In this document: positions 33,325-44,977 of the stretch, in pieces
How the letters are laid out: each line of letters begins with the position of its first letter
How positions within the stretch are numbered: the stretch's first letter is position 1
DNA from: Lentinula raphanica
Lineage: Eukaryota > Basidiomycota > Agaricomycetes > Agaricales > Omphalotaceae
NCBI GenBank assembly: GCA_027919835.1
Contig: JANVFP010000006.1
Span: 744,001-808,000, forward strand
Direction of reading: 5' to 3'
Length of the DNA stretch: 64,000 bases
Position numbers and translations under genes: made by a program
The notes under the pieces: generated by a model
Databases searched by the model: none
Told to the model about the DNA's origin: nothing
Seen by the model: the letters and a program-made list of their open reading frames with translations, nothing else

Positions 33325-33875
33325 ATGCTCATATCAAGTCCAGAAAATGCTGCTCCAGCCCGTGATAGCCCGTCGCCTAGCCGTCTCATGTATTATTCTG
33401 CCCTCAAACGCGCTTCAAGTCAACGCAAGATTCCCGAGTTAAGAGAGCAGGACATCGAGGAATCTTTTGTGCGCGGAAGTGGTCCTGTAGGCATTTATCA
33501 TGCAGAATTCGACCTTGCAAAGACCTTACACCATCATCTCAGGGTGGACAATCCGTGAACAAAACTGAGAACAATGTGCAGCTACTTCATAAACCTACAG
33601 GTATTCGTGTCTCCTGTCAAGAAACACGATCTCTTTCGACGAATCGCATGTTAGCTCGGCGGTTGTTGACTGCTAAGGCTCGTGTTCCCTAGCATATTTT
33701 TGAGCTATTGAATACTGATGTGTGAGTCCAATTACAACAGTTGGACGCGCTCGAGAATCCTGGTTTATCAAAAGAAGAGTTGAAGAGGGCAAAACAACGG
33801 GAAAGAGAGCGACGACGCAGGAAAAAAGCTAAGAAGAAGCTGGAAAAGAAACAAGCTGAGAATCAGGAGGATTGA
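33325..33875 (+). CDS. GGQ-domain mitochondrial release-factor-like protein (MTRFR/C12orf65 type)
   Basis: These small RF-1-domain proteins rescue stalled mitochondrial ribosomes. The start at 33325 follows an in-frame stop at 33301. The first exon ends [14 protein letters not shown]. After a 70 nt intron comes [20 protein letters not shown], giving the catalytic GSGPGGQ loop exactly across the junction. Then [20 protein letters not shown] and a basic C-terminal helix ([20 protein letters not shown]). The last intron's donor is uncertain: keeping the family alignment [18 protein letters not shown] needs a GC donor after AAG, or an unusual GT 6 nt later. I see no strong targeting peptide, but the family is mitochondrial. 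Confidence 0.85.
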
Positions 33876-34036
33876 CAGAGTTCATATATCCAAATCCTCG
33901 AGACAAGCATGTCGAAAGCCGTGAAATTTTGTCGTAGTTGACGGTCGTATACATAGTGCCGGCATCTGCCGCACCGTAGTTACGTTCAACTTGAACGACG
34001 ATCACCATTCTTCTTCCTTGACTTAGTTTCCTAAAA

Positions 34037-36018
34037 ATGTCTTCTCAAGGCTTGCACTCTCTTACTACCATCATCAAACGGTATGCATGAAGCGCATACC
34101 TATGACTCAAGTGCTGATTTTGACGCGATAGTCTCGAAGCTGCGACCTCGAGAATCGAAGATTTAGCCGCTGCAGGCTGGCCAACAAATAAACCCGAAAC
34201 GTCTGACTCTTCGAATACTTCGCGCGAATACGCGGCTACTCCTCCTGTACAGGCTTCGTCACCAGCTGGATCCACTTCAGTATCACCGAAGTCAGAAACC
34301 CCCAAAAGCGTCGTGGTATTCGATGAGGTGGTTATCGATGGCAAGCTCAAGCCATTCGTAGAGCTCACGAAGTCATTCGCCGGGACATCCGTTGTGGAAA
34401 TCGTGCGTGACTATGATCTTGTAACCCTGACAGTGTAGTAATTCACTTTTGCCAAAAAAACAGGTCGGCTTGGTCGAGAAACAATTCAAAGAACTCAGAG
34501 AATTGATCAGAACTGCTGCTGCTTGCGTGCAGCCGGATGAGCAAACATTCCAGTCACTCCTTACGCCATTTCATTCTACTATCGAGGCAATCAACCGTTT
34601 GAAAGAAGCCAATCGGAAAGATAGAGACTGGTTCACTCATCTAATGGTGGTCAGTGAAGCATCGTCCTTTGTTGCCTGGGTTCTCAACGTGCGTCAATAC
34701 ACATCTGACTCGACATCCAACATCATACTGACCATATACTCTAGTCCAAACCTGGACCTCACATTGCTGAGACCAAAGATCAAGCATTGTACTACGGGAA
34801 TAGAGTGATCAAGGAATTCAAAGAGAAGTAAATTAGAATCTTCACTCCTTCTCCTTACTCGCCTTTCTCAATCGTTCTGGCGTATAGAGATGCAAGGCAT
34901 GGTGAATGGGTTCGAGGCTTTGCTGCAGTCCTGGAAGAGACTCGCAAGTACGTCGTAGAGTATCATACTACTGGACTTGCATGGAATTCCAAGGTGACTT
35001 CTTCCTTGTGTCTTTGAAGGTTTTACTGACCTCTTAGTAGGGTGTACCAGTGGCACAATATCTTGCCAACAAAACTGCAGGAGTCCCGGCTCCTGCTACT
35101 TCCGCAGGTGGTCCTCCACCTCCCCCACCTCCCCCTCCACCTCCTACTGCGCCTCCGGTTGCAGCAGGCTCGCCAGCTCCGTCTGCGAGTGGAACCGCCG
35201 CGGTGTTTGCTGAAATCAACCGCGGAGCTGATATCACTAAAGGACTGCGCAAAGTTGACAAAAGCGAGATGACCCACAAGAATCCCAGCTTGCGTGCTAG
35301 CAGCGTTGTTGCCAGCGGTTCTGGATCTCGTACGTGACATATAGTATTTTCTCAGTCATCGCCCATATCCGTGCATAGCACCCAAAAAGCCCGTCAAGCC
35401 AACCAAACCGCAAGCGCTGATGGGTAAAAAGCCACCCAAGTTCTCACTAGAAGGAAAAGCCTGGAACATAGTATGATATCCCCCTCGACACCATACTTCG
35501 CATGCTAACCTAGACATCTCAGGAATACCAAGAGGACGAGAAGAGCCTGGTCGTCGAAGGCGTGGAGCTCAACCAGGTTGTTAATCTATTTGGCTGCAAG
35601 AATAGTGTCATACAGATTAAGGGTAAATTGAACGCGGTCACTTTAGGTGGGCCCCATTGGTCAGATTGCTATATCTTGCAGCTCATTCTCGGCCCCAGTG
35701 AATTGTACGAAGACGCAAGTGCTCATCGACTCTGTCGTCTCTTCCATCTCCGTCACGAAATCGCCGTCGTTTGCTATTCAGATCACAGGCTCTGCTCCAA
35801 TGATTCAAATTGACTCGTGCGATACAGGAATGATATACCTATCCAAGAACAGCTTGCATGCCGAAATAACGACTGCGAAATGCAGTTCGATCAATGTCAA
35901 TCTTCCGGTTGAAGGGGAAGAGGAGGGAGTTTTCTCTGAACAGGCTCTTCCGGAAATGTTACGGACGTGCGTGAAGGACGGGAAGTTGGTGACTACAGTG
36001 GTAGAGCACGTAGGTTAG
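34037..36018 (+). CDS. adenylyl cyclase-associated protein (CAP/Srv2)
   Basis: CAP recycles cofilin-bound actin and, in fungi, links to Ras/adenylyl cyclase. The N-terminus MSSQGLHSLTTIIKRLEAAT begins the oligomerisation helix. The helical folded domain has GKLKPFVELTKSFAGTSVVE, EANRKDRDWFTHLMVVSEAS and GEWVRGFAAVLEETRKYVVE. A polyproline stretch of eleven prolines (about 35120-35152) follows, then a WH2-like segment. The C-terminal CARP beta-helix domain has EGKAWNIEYQEDEKSLVVEG, VNLFGCKNSVIQIKGKLNAV and ITGSAPMIQIDSCDTGMIYL. It ends VTTVVEHVG. About eight exons. Identity is secure. Confidence 0.93.
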
Positions 36019-36409
36019 AAACACGGTCTGTCTGGTGTGCATCGTTCCTTGGTATACCCTTTTCACAACGAAGAACATGGATGAGAAATGTTCGAGCGCT
36101 CAAGCTCAAGAGCGCTCAGCGCTCAATGTCCTGGACGGAAACAATATCAGTAGTCAAGCCTACTCCAATCATAATTCATAGCAGTCGGTAGTGTAAGTAT
36201 GTCTGTGCCGCTATGTACTATCAGCCGGAGTGTCTAGACAAACGTGTATTTAATACAATTTTCGGAGTGGAAGGGTAGTAGAAGGGTCACATTATTCGCC
36301 GAGCCTTTTATCTGTCAACCTCGTTCAACACCAACCCCGGTTCAAACTTTTCGTTCTCTTCGCTCCTTTTTCCTGTTGTCGATACACGAATTTCTCATTT
36401 TCTTTCATC
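36019..36409. promoter_or_regulatory. spacer between CAP and the PhoD-like gene
   Basis: Both neighbours are on plus. It holds the CAP 3' end and the PhoD-like promoter and pyrimidine-rich leader. I see no gene. Confidence 0.45.
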
Positions 36410-39400
36410 ATGGATAATCCCGGCTGGCATGCTTACAGGCGGGCACACAAAGCAAGTTCCTACAGAAATCTTTCCGTTCGGATTGGTAATGATACCAAAT
36501 GCACTAGGAGGACGACTACTTCACTACTCCTCGCAGAGGAGCAGACGGAAGGTTTACACCAGTTGAACAGCAAGTCAGGCCGATAGACGAGCAATTCATC
36601 GGAGGCTTTCTTCCTCCCCCGTCTCCTGTACCACCTCCGTTACCAGTGAAAGATGACATCTATACCGATCCTTCGTTCCACCTTCCGAGCGGTGTCGAGA
36701 GCCAAAAATCTATCTCCTCAAGTCAGTTATCGCGTCTTTCAGCGGTAGAAAGGTCAAGGACTCTGCGAGTGGCCCGCATGGATCCTCATTTAATGGTGAG
36801 TATGTATATGCAATGCCGATTAGTCCTTTCTCATGATTTGGGTCTCTAGTTCATGGTCGGACCGCTGTTGAGGTTTGTTCTCCTATATCTCCCAGACTTG
36901 TCAGATGACTGACGTTCGAACAGATACGACACAACGGATGAACATGGAATCTGGCATGGTGCCGTCCTCATCGTCAGTACGTGCGTTGGTGATACATGGG
37001 CTCGATGGAATGGCTGACCTGTTTCTGGCAGCTTCCGATGCTGGCTCGACATATGAACCGCATCCGACTTTGATTTATGAGTTCGACCCAGATCGACTTC
37101 CGCGACACCATAATAAAACTAAGAAAGACCTTGCGGGAAAGTCTTTTGATTTAGGACCGCATCCTGCGGATCCGCATTCGACCTCACTGCCAATATCCGC
37201 AAGTCAGACTAATGGACATACCACTTCCGGTCCACATTTCACCTCCGAGCAATCTGCAGCTCAAGAGATATGGGTTTACCCTGGAGCTGGGGGGTACATC
37301 TGTGTTCTAATACTTCGGAAAGATTATGGGATTGACGTTATTTTGTAGAACATTCACATTCTGGCGATTCATGATTCACGTACCCTTAGGACCAAACGAA
37401 ATGGAAGTCACGTACTCCATCAACCATGGACAGCAGCTACACTTCTTCGTGCCGGGTCGAAACCAGAACATGAGATGGGCTAGCTACTCGGTTCGTCTTA
37501 TACGGCATATCCTTGCAATCATCGATCCTATCCATACACACAGTGTAATGGATTCTCTTCGGGGATAAATCCTGATGATTTTCGAGGCCCGGGTTTCCAA
37601 AGTGGTTATGACCCCTGCTGGCTAGACCTATTACAACACCACTATCATGAACCTTTCCATGTCCTCGTCGGCGGTGGCGACCAATTATACTGTGATGGGT
37701 GAGGAACTCTTGTCGACGAATCGACTCAATCCGCATAATCTTCACTTACGAGATCCTCTTCAGCCTTACTCGTGAACCTGAGCTCCAAGAATGGGTCTCC
37801 AAACTGAAACCAGAAGAGAAACAAAACTACCAGCTCACAGACGAGATTGCGGAGGCCATAGACCGCTTTTACTTCAATCACTACTGCCAGGTTTTTCGAA
37901 CTGGTGCTTTCGCTCGAGCGAATTGCTCTATGCAAGTCTCCATTTTTCAAGTTTGATCGATGCTTCGTTGAACTAATACTATGTATGTTATTGAAGACCC
38001 ATGATGAACATGTGCGGTACGTTTTTGTGATTACTCCGTCTATCTTCATGTTGCTAATCGCATAATCCAGACGATCATGGTATGTCACTAGAAGTAGATG
38101 GTTCGTTGCATGCAAGTCTGACCAGCTTCTTCTATGTCTAGATTTAGTATGCGGCATTCCTACCTCCAATCGATTTCAAGACTAATATCCTCATTCGCTA
38201 GATAGATGGGTTTGGCAGTTGTATGCGTTTTTCTCGTGTTACTATATGGTATCACTAAACCCTCCTCAGATCCCGACAACCTCCAAAACGCACCAATCTT
38301 TCGAACGTAGGATCGCTCCCTTGTTGTTGCGGGCACACCACTGATTTTTGACATAGAATTGGAACAAGGGGTTATTTCTTCTTCCTTCTGTTCCAATGTT
38401 TCATCAATGGTGAGCCTTATACATACACTATGTCGAGTCTGCTCATACATCGTTAGTGGAGATCGATGGTGTCGATGACAAAAGCCATGTCAATAAGTCG
38501 ATCATCATAGGAGCGCCTGGACCATACGTAGGATTTCCATCGCATTCGTTCTTAGGATATCTGGGTCCGCAGACATCTATCCTTCTCTTGGACTGCAGGT
38601 GAAATCTTGAAGTCTAAGAAGATGACATACAGTACTGTACTTACATTCACTTCTCAGAGCGGAGAGAAAAAAAGATCAAGTCTGCAGTCCAATGGAGTAC
38701 GAAAAAGTCTTTGCCCGAATGCAACAACTTCCATCGTCGGTTGAACATCTTGTCGTTCAGATAGGTAATTTTGCATGCTCTATTTCGCTGAAGTTGATCT
38801 TATACGACTTTAGGTATTCCTATCGCCTATCCTCGTATGGTAGCTTTGGAGAAGGCTCTGGAATCCAAATTCAACCCATTGGTGGCTCTCGGAAGAAACG
38901 GTTCACTTGGCCTTTCAGGGTTTGTCAACAAATTTAATGCTGAGGCTGAGCTTCTTGATGATCTAGTGCGTTCCATACCTTGCCATGCTCGACGATTCAC
39001 TGATTATGCCATCCTAGAATGATCATTGGACGTCACGGACACATAAGGCTGGTCCTATTTGACTGACAGCGAACCAAATTTTTGCTTACCTGGTTATTGC
39101 AGCAAGAACGGAACTGGTTCATCGACAAGCTACAGGAATTTGCCAGATTGAAACGCATTCGAATTTCATTCCTCTCAGGAGATGTCCACTGTGCGGCGGT
39201 GGGCGTATTCAAAAGTCTGAAAGATAAAAATGCTCCCGAAATTCAACCTCAAATGGATCATCGCTACATGCTCAACGTTGTCACCAGTGAATATTTCTTT
39301 CGATTGACTATAGATCACATTGTTGATTGAGTTATACATAGGTGCTATTGTGAACACACCTCCACCAGGAGGTGTCATCAAATTGGTAGCCTCTTTGGCA

Positions 39401-39765
39401 GGAAAGACACATAAAACCATGCACAAATCGCAGACAGACGAGACAATGGTGAGTTTCCTTATGAATATACCTTCACTGACTTGTCGACCACATTTCGACG
39501 GATAGATACCTCTGTTCGCAAAAGAGCCCGACGGGAGTAATCGAGGCCAGAAATACATAATGGGACGTAGAAACTGGTGTATAACCTCATATGATGAATC
39601 CACTGGCGACCTCAAGTTTGACATCCGTGTTGAAATTGAGAAGGGCATCGGTCGAAGTAAAGGGTGAGTCAAATTCAGACAAAACACTGCGATGAAGCCT
39701 TGATTCACCCCCTTGTCTTCAGCTATGCCGTTACTACACCTCCACCTCGTTGGGAACGTCACTGA
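36410..39765 (+). CDS. PhoD-like phosphatase domain protein
   Basis: This is a large, many-exon gene for a metallophosphatase of the fungal PhoD-like type. The start MDNPGWHAYRRAHKA opens a Pro-rich N-terminal region (GGFLPPPSPVPPPLPV). The core includes FMVGPLLRYDTTDEHGIWHG, HVLVGGGDQLYCDGL, NCSMPMMNMCDDHDLIDGFG with the metal-binding Asp-Asp-His, VGFPSHSFLGYLGPQTSILL, DCRAERKKDQVCS, then RISFLSGDVHCAAVG, which holds another metal-binding His pair. It ends YAVTTPPPRWERH. Substrate is unknown; in this clade the enzymes are not shown to be classical alkaline phosphatases. Exact borders of the small exons are not all fixed. Confidence 0.85.
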
Positions 39766-39782
39766 AAGTGAATTGATTCTGA

Positions 39783-39810
39783 TGCCTGAGGCCCGAAGCT
39801 TGAAGGCCTG
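39783..39810 (+). repeat. short dispersed GC-rich repeat, copy 1
   Basis: GCCTGAGGCCCGAAGCTTGA and the next bases resemble 61151-61178 at 24 of 28 positions by hand comparison. It lies just past the PhoD-like gene. Confidence 0.4.
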
Positions 39811-39996
39811 ATACCCGACCTATGCACATTCCTTTGAATACCCTTCAATTTTTATCGTAGTAGTCAGAAGATTCAGTCGAGTAATCATGTATTTCGACCG
39901 CCGAACATAAAATCTCCACATCGTCGGTTGGTTTACCGTTCATTACCGTTCAAAAAAATTGCCAACACCTTGGGCAGAACCAAGAAACCCATGGGA

Positions 39997-40480
39997 TTAC
40001 GTCGAAGACGGTTTGGCTGTGATAGTTATATATGGGATATACGATGCCAAAAGCGCCATTGAGGACAACCTATAGGATTCATTGTTTGGTTCTAAAGATA
40101 TTCACTCTGGAGAGCAATGTAACGCACATCAGATTGCCTAAAGCACCACTAGAACCTTCTTTCGCTCGAAGACTATGCTGGTTAATGTATGAGTTGAGGG
40201 CAAAGAGTACCCCAGGCCAGGCCAAATATCTGAAGTAGACGTTCATCATCCAGAATCAATAAGCGCGCCTCTATGTCAACAACATTTAGATGCACCGATT
40301 TCTTGTGACCATGATCAAACCGGAAAAGAACACCCCAGATGTACCTAACGAATCTGGAGTATTGTTAGTGCTCCATAGTCAGTTTCATTATCAATTAGAC
40401 CAACCAGCATCGTCCTTGTACCAGGTATTGGGAAACATGAATTTTGTTTCCAAAGAGGGATCCCGTGGGTCGTTCGACAT
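39997..40480 (-). CDS. Asterix-like small membrane protein (PAT complex subunit, WDR83OS homologue)
   Basis: Asterix pairs with CCDC47 in the ER PAT complex, which protects transmembrane helices during insertion. I rebuilt it from four exons: 40480-40405, 40353-40296, 40229-40128 and 40069-39997. All junctions are GT-AG in phase, giving 102 residues. The start is MSNDPRDPSLETKFMFPN. Membrane segments read SLGTSGVFFSGLIMVTRNRY, LAWPGVLFALNSYINQHSLR and GNLMLSSMALLASYIPYITI. The pattern Y-L-A-W-P then N-S-x-I-N-Q then a small Gly-rich loop and a last helix matches fungal Asterix proteins. Family assignment is by memory of the pattern, so moderately confident. Confidence 0.72.
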
Positions 40481-40639
40481 GGTCAACAGTTGTGTGACGT
40501 TTAGCGCCCAAGGACTAACACTGGTCCAAACAAACTCAAGCGCTTGCAAGTTGCCATCGAAAGCGGAATATTCATGAATACTACGCATACAATATCTAGT
40601 ACATATTGCCCTACAAATACAAAGGGAGCTCGAGGAGCG

Positions 40640-42677
40640 CTATCTAAAGTCTCTAAGGCTAAATATAATCAGAGTCGTCGCCGCAGTAGCAAGTCCACAT
40701 AGAAACAAAACCATAGCGTAGCAAAAGGCATACCTGCATCTCTGAATCCATGGGTCGAACATTCTTCTCGGACCCTCACGTTTCCCGTTCACATCTCTCA
40801 GCCGAACGCCATGAAACTGGTCAAGAAACCTGTTCGGTCTCGATATGACGAGTATCACCCTTCGCGTGACCGTCCAAGCGGTGTTGGAATTTGTAGGGTG
40901 CGAAAGAGAGGACATAGGTCTAGGAACGAACGGATAGCCAAATGATATTCCCTTCAGAGAACGTTTAGCGTCGTTAATCCGAGCTTTCTTCATGTCAGTG
41001 CTGAGTTTCTCTGTGATCCACCTCGGCAATGGTGGCGGATGCCGAACCTTCGATGGTCTCTCCCTCTCCTTTCCTTTATCCTTCTTCGCACTTACATTCT
41101 CAATCTGCATATCGTGGTCCCATCTCAGTTTGCCTCGACCACAGCAGAATAGTTCCCTCCAATACGCGCCATTGAAGTAGAACTCCCACATCGTCAATCT
41201 CTCCGGTTGCTCGCCAAAGTTTGTAAAATGCCAACCTCCCACAAACCAAAGGACCGGAAAGAAGAAGCCTAGCCAGAATGCCCAGAATGCAGGAGTAGCT
41301 TCGACATAGAAGCAGTAACGTTTGGTTTTGAGATTTAGAGATCCTGCTGGATAAGCAGCGTCCTTATCCCAACGACGTCGAATGAAAGATGAAGAGGCAG
41401 AGGCAGGAGATCGTGCGAAAGCTTGCACGCTGCTACCATCCGAACGAATCATAGAAACATCTGTCTCCGTGAACTCCAGAGGAATGATTCTGTGACTTTC
41501 TGACTGCGCAGCCGGGGCGGGAACGGCAACATCTGGTGGTGAAGAACCAAAATCTACTACATTTGGCGGGACAGCCTGGCTGGGACTTGTATCACCAGCG
41601 GTCACAAAACTGGCGGAGCTTCTTTGAGACTCTGTCCCTTCCTCTTCATCCTCATCTGAGGCTTCTTCACCTCCATATGAACTCTCCGCTGCCTCATTGC
41701 CGATCTGACACTCTTCCGAGTTCCCTGCGGGAATGGTGGGTAAAATACTGGTCGCCTTTGCAGAACGTAAAGGGGTTGAGGTTTCTCCATCTGGGGAAAG
41801 CGAAGGACCCGGAATCTGAACAGAAAGACGTAGACTTGGTGCTGCTGTAGACGTCGTGGAGCGTCCAGATCGGTGGGTACTTTGCGAAAGACTTCGGTTG
41901 ACGGGCCGAGTAATGAAAGGCAGAGAATGCACGGGGGAAGGACCTTTATAAACATGGTCCGCTTAATAAACACGATCAAGATGGAGGGGTGTTTAAGGAT
42001 TACTCACGAGTCGACTGGGACCCGGCTGGGCTTGATACAGCGGTGGAGATGGAAGTGCTGGTGTCGGGAGGCAACTGAATAGTCTGTCTAAGTGACTCTG
42101 GTGAAAAGTAATCTTGCTCCGCAATAGGCGAAAGCGGTTTGACAAGTGGATAATCGTAAGCATCTCCGTACAGTGTACTGATGTGGGACGTTGTGACCGG
42201 ACGCAAGGAGTAAGTGCTTCCGGTGTGAGGAAGATTCATCCCAAGTCTTCGTGCCGGGTTGATCTGAGGCTGCGAGGATGCAGGAGATGATATCGAGCGA
42301 CTTAGCGGAATGGCTGTATGACGGACCATTCCCAGTCGGGCAGCAGGTGGATGGGTCGGTTGCTGTACATTATTCTGAGAAGGGTCGTGTCGCAACCAGG
42401 CGATATTGGAAGGACCAGAGCGAGAGGAGCTATTGGGACTAGGATGCCATTGTGCAAAGTCGTGTCCTTCAATACCGGTGATGGAATGAGGCGAGCGTTT
42501 AATTGGTGGACTAATCATGCCGGTGTTCAGCTGTAATCTGGGCTGATTTGGTCGAGACCGTTGTGCAGAACTCGTAGGCAACCTTGTGAAGCGGTCATTG
42601 TTGATATTGGCCTCCAAGTCGTCTTGTTCATGTTGGCCTCGTGAGCGCCATATGGTGCGGATCAACGAGCTCAGCAT
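40640..42677 (-). CDS. Ser/Pro-rich protein with two membrane segments, function unknown
   Basis: Two exons. The first (42677 to about 42006) encodes MLSSLIRTIWRSRGQHEQDD and a long disordered Ser/Pro region. The intron (donor GTGAGTAATC, acceptor TTTATAAAG) joins QSTR to PSPVHSLPFITRPVNR. The second exon encodes another disordered acidic stretch, then YCFYVEATPAFWAFWLGFFF and PVLWFVGGW, a hydrophobic segment, a basic region, and a C-terminal membrane helix YAFCYAMVLFLCGLATAATT. Total about 655 residues. No known domain is visible. Two-TM Ser-rich proteins of this layout are widespread orphans in basidiomycetes. Confidence 0.75.
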
Positions 42678-43449
42678 CCCCAGATAAGGTCACGGTAGAG
42701 TTGGGATAGTAGGCAAGGAGTAAGAGATGAAAGTAGCACCTTCCGAGGCTCAGGCAGGTTATATAGAAAGTAACCTTGCGGCGTGCCCAACAGAAGTTCT
42801 CAGGTGGATGGTCGATTGCAGGATGTACAGAACCACGGATCACCTGTAGCACTATACTATCCTCCCCGATGAGGGCTGGTGAGGGCGCAGCAAGAGAGGC
42901 AAAAGGCATATCGTGCCTTTAAATACGGACTTCGGGTTGGAACAAAGGTCACAAAGGGAGCATGCTCAGTGGCGTATGAACAAAGCGATCCTTGTTCATT
43001 GTGTGTTGCCTGTGTTCCCGTAAGGACCATCGAAGACGTCAGACTTCAACTGTAATCTCTGGAATAAGCGATGATTATCGTGTTTGATGGGCTGAAGCCT
43101 GTTCAACAGCAGCATAACGTGCGTATCGAACATGAGGTAGTGCTGAGGCACAAATCTTTTCCTGACCCGTACACGAGGTTACGGTGTATGGACTTGAAGT
43201 TCATTAGTGGGGTTGGGTGGGGTTGAGTGTTCAGTGCATGCGGCGAATACTAGTACTGTGAAAGAATCAGATTGCGGTCAAGCACGGTGGCAAATGAGTC
43301 TCAGTTAACCTATCATGGAATAGAACAGATATCTGAGCGATTGACTTCCCGTCCCCCTCCGCCTGAGATTATCCTCCGACGCCAAAGCGAATGCAACAAT
43401 CGTCGAGACTATGAAGAAAATGGAGGAAGCTTGAAAGTGTAGGAAAGCG

Positions 43450-44052
43450 ATGGTGCGAATTCCGAAAGATGAGGTAAGCTGTCAATGTTCCTCTTGACAG
43501 CTCTTGACAATGAGCACCTCCTTCGGGCCTCTTGAATATGTAGACTCCGTCTCTACTAAGTATCTAGAGGTCCTCTTCTTTTCAGTTCTAATTTTTTTTC
43601 CCAACATCCTCACCTCAGCGCGTCTCCATCGAGATTGCCCTCTCTCCTCCAAGCATAGAGTCTGATGATAGCCTTTTGTACGAATATTCTTAAGCTTTAG
43701 CACACAGCAAAGGCAGGCTCTGGCAGAGGCAAAGAAGCTCACGAGAGAAGGAGCAGCGATTGAACTCTACCCACGACAGAACCTAGAGCTACATCGAAAC
43801 AAATTTCGTGGACTTGGAGACGGCCAGCCGCTGAGCTACATAAGGCTACATACCGTAAGTACGCTGTAGTAAATGTAAGCCTTCTCGTTCTTGCTTTGCG
43901 TTCTTGCTTGATTTGTTCCTCCTTTCCTGAAGCGATTCATACTCCATCAGTCTTCCAATCATCTGACTTCTTTGTGCATCAACGTCAACTCCAGTCTCCG
44001 TTCTATTGTGGCTATACTGTCAAGCAACACCTCTCAAACATCTGGACGCTAG
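43450..44052 (+). CDS. possible small spliced gene, function unknown
   Basis: Exon 1 (43450-43473) reads MVRIPKDE. Exon 2 (43619-43677) reads RVSIEIALSPPSIESDDSLL. Exon 3 (43701-43854) reads LAEAKKLTREGAAIELYPRQ then FRGLGDGQPLSYIRLHT and ends at a GTAAGT donor. The three exons join in phase with GT-AG signals and no stop for 79 codons. The remaining part is unclear: one acceptor leads to a stop at 44050-44052, another to a different frame. No family recognised. Confidence 0.3.
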
Positions 44053-44331
44053 GAATTCGCACACCCTTGCCCTGGATGATCAAGACAAGTTGGACACTAC
44101 TATGCATCAGCTCGCATGGTATGACTACTTATCCTATGTACGACAGTGTTTTTTGAATTTCGTTCTAACCTCCCGTAATAAATCTTTCAAGTTTCTCAAT
44201 GTTGAAATACACGCCGAATGTTGAATTCCAGCAAAGATGTTAGATGTCGCAAGATAACACGGTTTTCTCATTACTCATTCCATATACATATTCCTTCCAT
44301 TCACAGAATTAATGCGTTCAACCCTTAGTAC

Positions 44332-44378
44332 TACTTTCCATCCGCAGGCAGACCCAGGAAGCCGCAGGATGGAAAGTA
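44332..44378. repeat. perfect 12 bp inverted repeat (hairpin)
   Basis: TACTTTCCATCC is followed after about 23 bp by GGATGGAAAGTA. It lies upstream of the first secreted gene. It could be a terminator-like hairpin or a short MITE remnant. Confidence 0.5.
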
Positions 44379-44755
44379 TCTGCATTGTCAGACTGTCAGT
44401 TAGTGGAAGAAAGCCAGCAAAGACGAACAAGATCGATAGTTCTGTTCATGGACTCAAGTACAAATTCATCTGTCTCGTTCTTTCCATTTTTGAACATCGT
44501 TCGTTTGTGGCGGTTTTGACATTTGTGAAACTATGGAAGCTTATAGTAGTCTGGTAACAGTTGGTTACTGTTCCGGTAGCTGAGACCATATCATCAATCC
44601 AGCAAGCAGCTTCTGGGAAATCGTGAAGGGTGGGCCGTGGCTAATGTGGGATTGTAATCAACAGATAGCCGACTCGATAACTATATCTTGGTCCTTGGAA
44701 CGGCTTTTCACAGCTTTTCACCCAGGTTCCTTTGTTTCCCACTTCTTCTGAGTCC

Positions 44756-44775
44756 TGAGACTGCTGGCCAGTCTC
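44756..44775 (+). promoter_or_regulatory. shared upstream motif, secreted gene 1
   Basis: CTGAGACTGCTGGCCAGTCT contains CTGCTGGYCAGT, found also upstream of the two paralogues (near 54500 and 55800). It lies 200 bp or so before the start codon. Confidence 0.5.
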
Positions 44776-44977
44776 ATTCGCTGTGCGTTCGCTCATACAA
44801 TTTGACTTGCTATTTACACCCTGCAAGGACGTCTACAAAGGTTCGTGCTCACCCTAGCTTGCACCAGCCATCGCACAATCTGATTCTTTCATTCAGAAAC
44901 TCCAGTCTTACAGTTCGTACGTACCGTTCACATTTCTTGTCACTTATTAAGTGATCCAAACAACCTTGAAGGAAAAA

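Larger units (their letters stand above)
42678..44977. other. long region between the two-TM gene and the first secreted gene
   Basis: It holds the promoter of the two-TM gene (a TTTAAATA box near 42918), a possible small gene at 43450-44052, a 12 bp hairpin near 44332-44378, and the promoter of the first secreted gene. Nothing else is supported. Confidence 0.4.

Noticed and set aside
35023..35340. Gly/Arg-rich minus-strand frames
   Set aside because: Antisense of the polyproline region of CAP.
42628..42909. minus-strand frame before the two-TM gene
   Set aside because: Overlaps the start of the better-supported exon in another frame and runs into the presumed TATA region.
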